From positions 1 to 9,155 of the forward strand of contig CANHYS010000050.1 in the NCBI GenBank assembly GCA_947464585.1: a stretch of 9,155 nucleotides of DNA, written 5' to 3'. A program made the position numbers and the translations under genes. Origin of the DNA: Planctomycetaceae bacterium (GTDB lineage Bacteria; Planctomycetota; Planctomycetia; Pirellulales; UBA1268). Positions within the stretch are counted from its first letter, which is position 1; each line of letters opens with the position of its first letter. Positions 1 to 6,562 of this stretch are shown piece after piece. The notes below the pieces were generated by a model. That model did no database searches and was not told where the DNA came from. It saw nothing but the letters and a program-made list of their open reading frames with translations.

Positions 1-1239
1 CGCCCGCCTGTTCTCAGCCGCATAGGCTTCGTATTCAGTGCTCAGCGGCTGCGGTTTCATCGCCGGATAGACAGCCGGTTCCGCGCAGCTCTTGAGCACC
101 CCGTAGAGGCCGTAGTAGTCGCGTGTGGCAATCGGCTCGAGTTTGTGGTCATGGCAGCGGGCGCAGCTCACCGACAAGCCGAGCACGCCCCGGGTGATCA
201 CGTCGATGCGGTCGTCGATCACGTCGTCGTCGACCTTGTCGTTGGGCCGGCGACCGACGTTGAAAAATCCGAGCGCTGCCAGATTGCGATTGTCGTCGGG
301 CGTGACGCTCGCGAGGTCGCCGGCGAGCTGTGTCACGACGAACCGATCGAATGGCATGTCTTCGTTGAAGGCCCGCACGCACCAGTCGCGGTAGGTCCAG
401 GCGAATGGATAGGGCTTGTCCTGGCCGCCGCCGCCGCCAAAGCCCATGCTGTCGGCATACCGGGCCACGTCGAGCCAGTGGCGGGCCCACCGCTCGCCAT
501 ACCTTGGGCTGGCGAGCAGGCTCTCCACGGCCGATTCAAAGGCCGCGGGCGACGCATCGGCGGCGAATGCATCCACCTCGCCAGCGGCAGGCGGCATGCC
601 GGTGAGGTCGAGGCTGGCCCGCCGCACCAGCGTGCGGCCGTCAGCCCGCGGCGACATCGACCAGCCTTTGGCCTCGAGCGCCGCCTGGATGAAGGCATCA
701 ATCGGCGTCTGCACGAGGTCTCTCGCTTTGACGGTCGGCGGCTGGGGATTCGCGATCGGCTGAAACGCCCAGTGGGTGCGGGCACGCTCGTAGAGTTGTT
801 CGAGAGGCGAAGGCGAGCCGCCGGCCGTCCGCGGGTCGGCCGCACCCGTCTCGACCCATTTCACCAGATCGGCGATCTCCTCCTCTGAGAGTGGATCGTC
901 GGGGGGCATCGCCTTCATCCCCTTTTCACCACGCACGGCGTGGATGAGCCGGCTCTCGTTGGGCTTGCCCGGCACGAGGGCGGTACCCGAGACGCCGCCG
1001 CGCAGAACCGCGGCTGCCGAATCGAGCTGCAGGCCACCGCTGGCGTCTTCGGAGTGGCAGTCGATGCAGCGGTCGACGAGCAGCGGCCGAATCTTCTTCT
1101 CGAAGAAGTCGAGTTGGTCGGGTGAGATCTGCGGCGCGGCCGCATCACCAGCGCGGGCCAGAGCCGCCGGCGAGACGGGCAGGCACGCCATGGCGACTGC
1201 CAGGATGACGATGCAGTGTCGAAAGCCGTTGGTGATCAT
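1..1239 (-). CDS. Planctomycete cytochrome C / DUF1549 (PSCyt1-PSCyt2) protein, 3' end beyond window
   Basis: The 413 visible codons are open to the left edge, so the C-terminus is missing. In this family the missing part normally carries DUF1553 (PSD1). Visible order: a signal peptide (about residues 1-30, hydrophobic VILAVAMACL, ALA near the cleavage site); a planctomycete cytochrome C domain with heme motif CIDCH (residues 58-62) and a possible axial Met in MPPDD (residue 111); then a DUF1549 domain with RRASLDLTGMPP (206-217), YGERWARHWLDVARYADS (247-264) and a second CxxCH-type motif, CARCHDHK (359-366). The protein is probably exported. The substrate and exact reaction of these families are not established; a role in polysaccharide breakdown has been suggested because they cluster with sulfatases and glycosidases elsewhere. 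The ATG at 1239 lies 19 bp after the stop of the DUF1501 gene, with a G-rich tract before it, so the two are probably one transcript. The family assignment is very secure; the biochemical role is not. Confidence 0.93.
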   Translation of the reverse strand, partial: MITNGFRHCIVILAVAMACLPVSPAALARAGDAAAPQISPDQLDFFEKKIRPLLVDRCIDCHSEDASGGLQLDSAAAVLRGGVSGTALVPGKPNESRLIHAVRGEKGMKAMPPDDPLSEEEIADLVKWVETGAADPRTAGGSPSPLEQLYERARTHWAFQPIANPQPPTVKARDLVQTPIDAFIQAALEAKGWSMSPRADGRTLVRRASLDLTGMPPAAGEVDAFAADASPAAFESAVESLLASPRYGERWARHWLDVARYADSMGFGGGGGQDKPYPFAWTYRDWCVRAFNEDMPFDRFVVTQLAGDLASVTPDDNRNLAALGFFNVGRRPNDKVDDDVIDDRIDVITRGVLGLSVSCARCHDHKLEPIATRDYYGLYGVLKSCAEPAVYPAMKPQPLSTEYEAYAAENRRA

Positions 1240-1258
1240 CGCCCCCCCCTGTTGCCGG

Positions 1259-2731
1259 TCAGGCGAACCACGATTCGATGACCCTGCCATGCACGTCGGT
1301 GAGCCGGAAATCGCGGCCCGAATGCCGGAACGTGAGCTGCGTGTGGTCGATGCCGAGGGCATGGAGAATCGTTGCGTGCAGGTCGTGCACATCGAGCGGG
1401 TTCTCCACGGCGATCGCCCCGAAATCATCGGACGCGCCGTAGACCTGCCCGCCCCGGATTCCGCCGCCGGCAAGGAGGATCGTGAAGGCACCGGCGTTGT
1501 GGTCGCGGCCCGGCAACCTCTTCAACTGCGGGTTGTTGTTGTCGGTCGTGGGCGTGCGGCCAAACTCCCCCGCCCAGACGACGAGCGTGTCCTTGAGCAT
1601 GTCGCGGGCCTTGAGGTCCTTGATCAAGGCGGCCAGGGGCTGGTCGCCTTCCTTGCAGAGCTTGCGGTGCCGCTCGTCGTTGTCGTCGTGCGTGTCCCAG
1701 CCGTTGTGGTAGAGCTGTACGAACCGCACGCCCCGCTCCACGAGCCGACGGGCGAGCATGCACTGCCGTCCTATGGCTGTCTCGCCATAGAGGCGGTGCA
1801 CGCTCACCGGCTCGCGGGAAAGGTCGAACGCATCGCGGGCCTCGATCTGCATCCGGAAGGCCGTCTCGAACTGAGCGATGCGGCCGTCGAGGAAGCTGTC
1901 GTCGCCAATGCGACCGGCATGCTCGCGGTGCAGCCGCTCGAGGAGATCGAGTTGCCGCCGCTGCTCGGCGAGCGACGTGGAGCCGCTGCGGATGTTTTGG
2001 ATCAGCCGCGCGGGATCGAGCCGGCCGGCTTCGATGCCGGCGGTGGCGATGCCGGTGCCGGCCGTCCCCGCCGGCAAAAACGCGTTGGAGAAGCCGCGTT
2101 CTCCTCCGGCCGCGAAGCCCTGCGGAGAGAGATGCACGAAGGCTGGCAGGCTCTCATTCTCCGAGCCGAGGCCGTAGACGCACCAGGCTCCGACGCTCGG
2201 CCGGGCGAGCGCCGCCTCGCCGGTGTTCATGAGATGCTGCGCGAGCTCGTGCACGCTGTTCTTTGCCGTCATGCTGCGGACCACGCAAAACTCGTCGATC
2301 ACGCCGGCGACGTGCGGCAAGAGATCGCTCACCTCGATTCCCGACTGGCCGTGCTTGGCGAACGTGAACGGGCTGCCCATGAGCTTGCCGGAGAGGCGGC
2401 CCATCCCCTTGGCGGCCTCGGGCGCCTTGGCGAGGTATTCCTTCGCCACCTCGTCGATCGGCCGGTTGTGGTATTCGTTCAACTTCGGCTTGGGGTCGAA
2501 CGTGTCGACCTGCGAGGCGCCGCCTTCAGCGAAGATGTGGATCACATGCTTCGCCCGCGGGCGGAGCTGATGGCCAGCCCGCGCTCCCGCTTCGTCGCCA
2601 AGCGACTGCGGGTTTGCCAGACCGGCCTCGGCGAGGAGCGTGGCCAGGCCGAGGCTGCCGACTCCGAGCCCCGCGCGGGCCAGCATGGCACGGCGTGACA
2701 ACGGCGATGCGTGACGAATCAAGTCGTGCAT
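1259..2731 (-). CDS. DUF1501 family protein with twin-arginine signal
   Basis: A 490-residue protein, a normal length for DUF1501. The family is related to the alkaline-phosphatase/sulfatase-like fold and is very abundant in planctomycetes; its activity is unproven. The N-terminus carries a Tat signal: SRRAML (residues 12-17), then the hydrophobic stretch GLGVGSLGLATLLAEAGLA, so export in folded form is expected. Family motifs are visible: FAEGGASQVDTFDPKP (67-82), GWDTHDDN (344-351), WAGEFGRTP (386-394), GRDHN (408-412) and DVHDLHATILHALG (447-460). I chose the ATG at 2731 because a GGAG lies 7 nt upstream (2739-2742) and the Tat motif then falls at the usual distance. A start 24 codons further upstream would add a non-signal-like extension. 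The cytochrome/DUF1549 gene follows 19 bp downstream, so an operon is likely. The order here (DUF1501 first) is the reverse of what I most often expect for this pair. Confidence 0.95.
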   Translation of the reverse strand: MHDLIRHASPLSRRAMLARAGLGVGSLGLATLLAEAGLANPQSLGDEAGARAGHQLRPRAKHVIHIFAEGGASQVDTFDPKPKLNEYHNRPIDEVAKEYLAKAPEAAKGMGRLSGKLMGSPFTFAKHGQSGIEVSDLLPHVAGVIDEFCVVRSMTAKNSVHELAQHLMNTGEAALARPSVGAWCVYGLGSENESLPAFVHLSPQGFAAGGERGFSNAFLPAGTAGTGIATAGIEAGRLDPARLIQNIRSGSTSLAEQRRQLDLLERLHREHAGRIGDDSFLDGRIAQFETAFRMQIEARDAFDLSREPVSVHRLYGETAIGRQCMLARRLVERGVRFVQLYHNGWDTHDDNDERHRKLCKEGDQPLAALIKDLKARDMLKDTLVVWAGEFGRTPTTDNNNPQLKRLPGRDHNAGAFTILLAGGGIRGGQVYGASDDFGAIAVENPLDVHDLHATILHALGIDHTQLTFRHSGRDFRLTDVHGRVIESWFA

Positions 2732-2738
2732 GACAACA

Positions 2739-2742
2739 CTCC
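2739..2742 (-). promoter_or_regulatory. Ribosome binding site of the DUF1501 gene
   Basis: GGAG read on the minus strand, 7 nt before the ATG at 2731. It decides between this ATG and the open frame that extends 24 codons upstream. Confidence 0.6.
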
Positions 2743-2813
2743 GCAGGCGGGATCTTCGCAGTTCGTCGGGGAAGGGCTGTGGGCCAGGCTGGCTGTGGCC
2801 CACATTCTACTAT

Positions 2814-2847
2814 CGGCAAGTGTAGGTCGGCCGGTAAGTGTAGGTCG
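2814..2847 (-). repeat. Two 16-bp direct repeats, possible operator or activator site
   Basis: On the plus strand CGGCAAGTGTAGGTCG (2814-2829) is followed by CGGTAAGTGTAGGTCG (2832-2847). There is one mismatch in 16, and the start-to-start distance is 18 bp, close to two helical turns. On the transcribed strand each unit reads CGACCTACACTT(A/G)CCG. The pair sits 83 bp upstream of the DUF1501 ATG. Such geometry suits a regulator binding in tandem on one DNA face. That role is inference; a chance short duplication remains possible. Confidence 0.5.
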
Positions 2848-2997
2848 CCCCAGCCCCTCTCGGTCGCCCGTGCTTCAATTTTGAAACGATTGCTACGATA
2901 TTGAAAGCCCGGGGAAAATGCCATTTCGCTACCCTTGTTTTGGGCGATCGCGGAGAGATGCCGACGGCTGCCATGGACCGCTTTCCGCTGCCTTCGT

Positions 2998-3010
2998 CCG
3001 GCCAGGCCGG
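2998..3010. other. 13-bp palindrome, possible weak hairpin downstream of the SGNH hydrolase
   Basis: CCGGCCAGGCCGG is a perfect inverted repeat around a single central base (5-bp stem with a 3-nt loop), about 40 bp past the hydrolase stop codon. No T-tract follows on the minus strand, so it is not a standard intrinsic terminator. It could still be a transcript-end hairpin, or chance in GC-rich DNA. Confidence 0.3.
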
Positions 3011-3048
3011 CGGAACGAGTCCTGAGCGGCCCGTGGCATCAATGGCCG

Positions 3049-4110
3049 TCAGGCGTCGCTGAAGAACGCCAGCAATATCCGCGCAAGGATCTGCTCGCCG
3101 TGCTCGTTGGCATGCACGCGATCTCGGTAGAAGAGGTGGGGATGCAGGCCCGAGGAGCGGAGGTATTCGCTCCATGGCGTCGTCATGTCGAGAAACCCAC
3201 AGCCCGCCTCGGCGGCCCACGCCCGCAGGTCGCGGCCCTCCGGCGACGTCGCCGAGTGCGAGGCGGCTGCGAGTTGCTCCTCGCTCCGCGGGTCGGCTGA
3301 GCCAAAGGCGCCGGTCATCAGCAGGAATTCGGTCTCGGGACGGGCAGCCCGCAGCTGTTTGATCGTGTCGCGGATCGGCCCGATGCCCGCCCGCTGCACA
3401 GTGCCGTCGGGAAGGGGACGGTCGCCGCGGCTGATGCCGCCGATGATCACGAGATCCGGCTGGAGCGGCACGACGTACCGCGCGAGACGGCCCTCCTGGC
3501 CGAAGAAGTGGCAGCCGCCGCCGCCGCGGACGCAGACGAAGCAGCGGATCGTCGCGCGCGGATACCGCTGGCGGAGCCCCCCGATCCAGCCCGACCGCAT
3601 CGTGTCGTTCACGATGCTGTCGCCGAGCGCGACGATTGTGAGCCTGCCTCCGTCGGCGAGCGTGCGGCGGGTGTTCGCGAGGTGCTGCCAGTCGTGCGGC
3701 GGTGGCGTGAACTCGCCCCGCGGCAGCGTGCCTTGGATCGTCGCCACCTGCGCCGGCGATCGGCCCGGGTATTTCGTGAGCGGCGTTCCTGAGTCCGGCG
3801 GCGCGAGCGGCAACGACTCGAAGACGAAGACTCCCTCTTCGGACGGCTGTGCGGGCTGCGGCACATCGGGCGGATGCGTCGGAGGCAGCGGCCCCGATAC
3901 CGGAAACGTCACGGGCGAGTCGGCGGCCATGCCGCTCGGGCCGACCGGTGAATTGACAGCCGAGCGATCCTGAATCGCGGCATCCTGGCCGCGGGCCGCC
4001 TCGAGGCCGAAAGTCGCCACCACCACGATCAACAGGGTGCGAACTGTCACTTTTTTTCCCGTCGCAAAGGAGGAGATTTCGAACCGAGCCTCGCTGCCGT
4101 TCAAGAGCAC
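3049..4110 (-). CDS. Exported SGNH/GDSL-like hydrolase
   Basis: About 353 residues from the GTG at 4110. A hydrophobic export segment (VRTLLIVVVATFGLEAARGQ) is followed by a roughly 110-residue low-complexity, proline-rich linker, then an SGNH-hydrolase domain of about 200 residues. Block I is TIVALGDSIVND, giving a Ser nucleophile at about residue 165. Block II is a glycine cluster, RGGGGCHFFGQ. Block V is DRVHANEHG, supplying the Asp-x-x-His pair (about D330/H333). Block III, usually GxND, reads GGISRGD here, so the oxyanion Asn is not obvious. Three Cys lie close together (CFVC, GGGGC). An esterase or acyl-carbohydrate deacylase role outside the cytoplasm is plausible; the substrate is unknown. 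The GTG at 4110 has a well-placed GGAGG. A second GTG at 4050 would give a compact, typical signal peptide but has no clear ribosome site. The frame opens only from a TTG at 4176. Confidence 0.8.
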   Translation of the reverse strand: MLLNGSEARFEISSFATGKKVTVRTLLIVVVATFGLEAARGQDAAIQDRSAVNSPVGPSGMAADSPVTFPVSGPLPPTHPPDVPQPAQPSEEGVFVFESLPLAPPDSGTPLTKYPGRSPAQVATIQGTLPRGEFTPPPHDWQHLANTRRTLADGGRLTIVALGDSIVNDTMRSGWIGGLRQRYPRATIRCFVCVRGGGGCHFFGQEGRLARYVVPLQPDLVIIGGISRGDRPLPDGTVQRAGIGPIRDTIKQLRAARPETEFLLMTGAFGSADPRSEEQLAAASHSATSPEGRDLRAWAAEAGCGFLDMTTPWSEYLRSSGLHPHLFYRDRVHANEHGEQILARILLAFFSDA

Positions 4111-4114
4111 GACG

Positions 4115-4120
4115 CCCTCC
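4115..4120 (-). promoter_or_regulatory. Ribosome binding site supporting the GTG start at 4110
   Basis: The minus strand reads GGAGGGCGTC directly before GTG, giving a strong GGAGG at 5-nt spacing. It favours the GTG at 4110 over the GTG at 4050 for the SGNH hydrolase. Confidence 0.5.
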
Positions 4121-4136
4121 ACTGGTAAGGAACCCC

Positions 4137-4155
4137 GCCCGCGTGGGAAACGGGC
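4137..4155 (-). other. Possible hairpin in the leader of the SGNH hydrolase gene
   Basis: A GCCCG/CGGGC inverted repeat (4137-4141 with 4151-4155) has a 9-nt loop and lies 27 bp before the GTG at 4110. There is no T-tract. It may be leader structure or chance. Confidence 0.2.
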
Positions 4156-4182
4156 ATCAGGACTGAATGGCAACAAAAACAG

Positions 4183-4211
4183 TAGGTATGAAATTGTGAC
4201 ACCGCTTGCAA
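4183..4211 (-). promoter_or_regulatory. Weak candidate promoter for the SGNH hydrolase gene
   Basis: The minus strand shows TTGCAA (4206-4211) as a -35-like element, a 17-bp spacer and TACCTA (4183-4188) as a poor -10-like element. These lie in the locally AT-rich gap after the LysR-type gene. Transcription from here would give a leader of about 65 nt before the GTG at 4110. The match is modest, and planctomycete promoters are poorly defined. Confidence 0.2.
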
Positions 4212-4218
4212 AAGCTGC

Positions 4219-5235
4219 TCACGCCCGCGGCCGGGGAGGAGACGAGGCGGCGAAGTGGCGGAGCACCGTCTCGCGAAATGCCTTCACATGCGGCTGTTCG
4301 AACCGCGGTGTCCGCGTGAAAAAGGCGATCGCCTCCACGCCGAAGAGCCGCGTGACCTCGCGGTAATGCAGGCCGGCGAACCCGCCGCGGCCAACAGGGG
4401 AGCGGCCGAGGAGTTGCGGGCTCACCGACGCCACGGCTACGCCCAGCCCGAGGCGGACATACTCAGCGAGTAGATCGGCGCCGCCGGCCGTGAGCGAGGC
4501 CGTCACCCGGCCCCAGAGCCCTGCCGCCTCGAGCACCGTCTTCACCCGCTGTCGCGAAAAGCTCCCCTGCCGCGTGAGCACGAGCGGATGCCGCACGAGC
4601 GGCTCGAGCGAAAGCCGCTTGGAAGCGAGGAGCGGATGCCGCGGTGGCGCGACGATCACGAAGGGATAGTCGAGGAGCGGCCAGCTCGAGACCGCCGCCG
4701 GCATCTCGGCATGCACCTGTCCGGCGATCGCGACATCCACCTCGCCAGACTCAAGCCGCTCGAGACACTCTCCCGACGTTCCCTCGTGGATGTCGACCTC
4801 CACGGTGGGCCAGGCGGTGCGGTAGGCAGCCAGCGGGGCTCGCAGCTCGTGCAGCAGCAGGCTCGACGGCACGGCGAGCCGGAGCCGCCGCCGCGTCGCC
4901 TTCGCATCACCGTCGAAGAGGCCGCGCAGTCCATCGAAGCCCTCGACGACGGGCGCGGCCCGTTCGACGAGCAGCCGGCCCTCGGCGGTGAGCCGCGTCT
5001 CGCGGCCGACCACATGCACGAGTTCGACGCCAAACTCTTTCTCCATCGCCCGGATCTGCTGCCACACGCTGGCAACGGAGAGATCGAGGGCCCGTGCGAC
5101 CGCGGCGAACGTGCCTTTACGGGAGAGTTCCACGATGGCGCGGAGCTGCCGCAGGCGGAGTTCCTTGAAGTAGCGGTGAACGCGCGGCACCGGCTGTTCC
5201 CCGGGGGAATCTGAAACCTCGGCGTATCCTAACAC
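4219..5235 (-). CDS. LysR-type transcriptional regulator
   Basis: 338 residues, slightly longer than the usual 290-330 because of a roughly 22-residue N-terminal extension before the DNA-binding domain. The winged helix-turn-helix spans about residues 26-85, with LRQLRAIVELSRKGTFAAVA, then the recognition-helix region LDLSVASVWQQIRAMEKEFG and the wing GRETRLTAEG. The effector-binding domain covers about 116-330 (RLRLAVPSSLLLHELRAPLA, ESGEVDVAIAG, GLGVAVAS) and has the two-lobed periplasmic-binding-like fold of the family. It probably acts as a tetramer in the cytoplasm; the ligand and targets are unknown. The GTG at 5235 is preceded by GGAG (5244-5247) at 8-nt spacing. It starts 28 bp after the stop of the XylR-type gene, so the two are probably co-transcribed. 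There is no divergently transcribed partner, unlike many LysR regulators. The next gene in the same direction is the SGNH hydrolase. Confidence 0.92.
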   Translation of the reverse strand: MLGYAEVSDSPGEQPVPRVHRYFKELRLRQLRAIVELSRKGTFAAVARALDLSVASVWQQIRAMEKEFGVELVHVVGRETRLTAEGRLLVERAAPVVEGFDGLRGLFDGDAKATRRRLRLAVPSSLLLHELRAPLAAYRTAWPTVEVDIHEGTSGECLERLESGEVDVAIAGQVHAEMPAAVSSWPLLDYPFVIVAPPRHPLLASKRLSLEPLVRHPLVLTRQGSFSRQRVKTVLEAAGLWGRVTASLTAGGADLLAEYVRLGLGVAVASVSPQLLGRSPVGRGGFAGLHYREVTRLFGVEAIAFFTRTPRFEQPHVKAFRETVLRHFAASSPPRPRA

Positions 5236-5243
5236 GCGTGCAT

Positions 5244-5247
5244 CTCC
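5244..5247 (-). promoter_or_regulatory. Ribosome binding site of the LysR-type gene
   Basis: GGAG on the minus strand, 8 nt before the GTG at 5235. It supports a GTG start for this gene. The ATG overlapping just upstream leads to a stop after three codons. Confidence 0.5.
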
Positions 5248-5263
5248 AAAAAGTCTGCCGGTT

Positions 5264-6376
5264 TCAAGCTCCGGCTGCGTCGCGCAGCTGGGCCGGCGTC
5301 AGGCCGGAGTTTCGCTTCATGACCGTGGTCATGTATTGCACGGAGCCGAAACCGGCGGCCGCTGCCACGTCGCGGATCGGGAGTTCCGTCTCCATGAGCA
5401 GGCGGCGGGCCTCCGTCACCCGTAGCCGGAGCAGCTCCGCGTGAATCGAGCGGCCGATCGCCGTCTTGAGCCGCCGTTCGAGCGACGCCCGCGACAGGCC
5501 GAACAGCCGCGCAAGCTGTGTCGGCGGGGGCGGGTCGGCGAGCCGCTGCCGAAGCTCCCGGAGAGCGCCGGCCACGACCGGGTCGCCCACGGCGAGCGCG
5601 TCGGTCGATTCGCGGGCCACCACCCGCAGCGGCGGTAAGGCGACTCCGCGGACCGCGGTTTCGGCCCCGCCGCCGTCGAGGATGAGGCCCAGGAGCCGCG
5701 CTGCCTCCTGGCCGAATCGGATCAGGCCCACGTCGACGCTCGAGAGCGTCGGCCGGGCGGCCTCGCAGGATAGTTCGTCATTGCCCACACCCACGATCGC
5801 CGCCTCATTGGGCACGGCCCGCCCGGCCACTCGGCAGGCGTCGATGACCGCACGCGAGTCTGCGTCGGAAGGGGCCACGATCCCGGTGGACTTTGGCAGG
5901 CCCGCGATCCAGTCGGCAAACGCCCGCCGCCGCTTCTCGCGGGTGCCGCCCGCCGAAGCAAGATAGACCCTCTCCGCACCGGCCGGCCTGCCCGTCTGGT
6001 GAAACGCGTCGGCCCAGACGGCGGCATCGGCGAGCGGCCGCGGCACGGCGAGCGCCACGGCGTTGAGCCCGCAGCCGGCGAGGTGTTCCACTGCCAGCCG
6101 CACGATCGCCGCACGATCCACGGCGATCTCAACATCATGTTTCCGATTACCGGCCACGGCCAGCCGCACAACGGGCAGCGCGGAGCCGACGGCGATCTTG
6201 CAGACGAGCCGCGCCGCAGCAGGTGGCTGCCGCCCGCCGCGGTGGCCCGGCCCGTCGGCCAGTCGGCAGGCCCAGCCTCCTCGCTCCCGGGCAAACTGGA
6301 TCACGCCAGCGATCACGCCGCGGGCCACGGGGCTGCCGCCGTCGTATGCAAGTTCGACCGTGCGGCTGCCGTCCAT
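5264..6376 (-). CDS. XylR-like regulator: LacI-type sugar-binding domain plus AraC helix-turn-helix
   Basis: 370 residues from the ATG at 6376, close to the usual length of the XylR group. Residues 1-255 resemble the periplasmic-binding-protein-like domain of LacI/XylR regulators: an opening strand-helix SRTVELAYDGGSPVARGVIAGV, ADSRAVIDACRVAG, and the signature VGVGNDELSCEAARPTLSSV (about 196-215). Residues 265-366 form an AraC-family DNA-binding domain with two helix-turn-helix units: LARLFGLSRASLERRLKTAI, then IRDVAAAAGFGSVQYMTTVM, ending in GLTPAQLR. It is a cytoplasmic sugar-responsive activator by family. Xylose itself is not shown, since many planctomycete paralogues exist and no pentose genes are nearby. 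The frame extends 16 codons further to a TTG at 6424; I prefer the ATG because the domain begins right after it. No strong ribosome site is visible. The LysR-type gene follows after 28 bp. Confidence 0.9.
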   Translation of the reverse strand: MDGSRTVELAYDGGSPVARGVIAGVIQFARERGGWACRLADGPGHRGGRQPPAAARLVCKIAVGSALPVVRLAVAGNRKHDVEIAVDRAAIVRLAVEHLAGCGLNAVALAVPRPLADAAVWADAFHQTGRPAGAERVYLASAGGTREKRRRAFADWIAGLPKSTGIVAPSDADSRAVIDACRVAGRAVPNEAAIVGVGNDELSCEAARPTLSSVDVGLIRFGQEAARLLGLILDGGGAETAVRGVALPPLRVVARESTDALAVGDPVVAGALRELRQRLADPPPPTQLARLFGLSRASLERRLKTAIGRSIHAELLRLRVTEARRLLMETELPIRDVAAAAGFGSVQYMTTVMKRNSGLTPAQLRDAAGA

Positions 6377-6562
6377 GGTCGATGCTCTCGTGTTGCAGCC
6401 TGCTGACTCCGTGATGGCCTCCAACTATCGACGCATCGCCCCGCTCTGCCCACACGGCATTCTTCCAAACGGCATTGAGGCGCCGACAAAAGATAGGTCT
6501 CAGTCGGCCGTCGGTTCTGTCCGGGCGGGTGGCGAATGCAATGAGGGAGATAGAAGAAAGAA

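Larger units (their letters stand above)
2732..3048. other. 317-bp intergenic region between the SGNH hydrolase and DUF1501 genes
   Basis: No convincing gene on either strand. The region is less GC-rich around 2871-2940 than the flanking genes and includes the inverted repeat TTCAATTTTGAA (2874-2885). The segment near the hydrolase stop has a 13-bp palindrome. The segment near the DUF1501 start holds two 16-bp direct repeats. It probably contains the end of the hydrolase transcript and the promoter of the DUF1501 operon. I could not place a well-matched -35/-10 pair; the best -10-like hexamers read on the minus strand are GATAGT and TAGAAT, between about 2805 and 2815. Confidence 0.55.

Noticed and set aside
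145..888. Plus-strand open frame of 247 codons at the left end
   Set aside because: Shadow of the cytochrome/DUF1549 gene, whose minus-strand frame has heme and DUF1549 motifs.
944..2698. Plus-strand open frame of 584 codons opposite the DUF1501 gene
   Set aside because: It lies antisense to a gene with clear family motifs, shows no recognisable domain, and long antisense frames are common opposite high-GC genes.
4066..4075. AAAGGAGGAG on the plus strand, resembling a strong ribosome binding site
   Set aside because: No plus-strand start codon or recognisable gene follows at a suitable distance; it lies antisense to the N-terminal codons of the hydrolase gene.
6377..6424. Sixteen-codon extension of the XylR-type gene to a TTG
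   Set aside because: The added residues do not look like part of the domain, and an ATG stands directly before the first domain strand.
6425..6562. Possible terminator or promoter between the repeat gene and the XylR-type gene
   Set aside because: Only a 5-bp CCGAC/GTCGG pairing with a long loop and no T-tract, and no convincing -35/-10 pair, so no feature was called.
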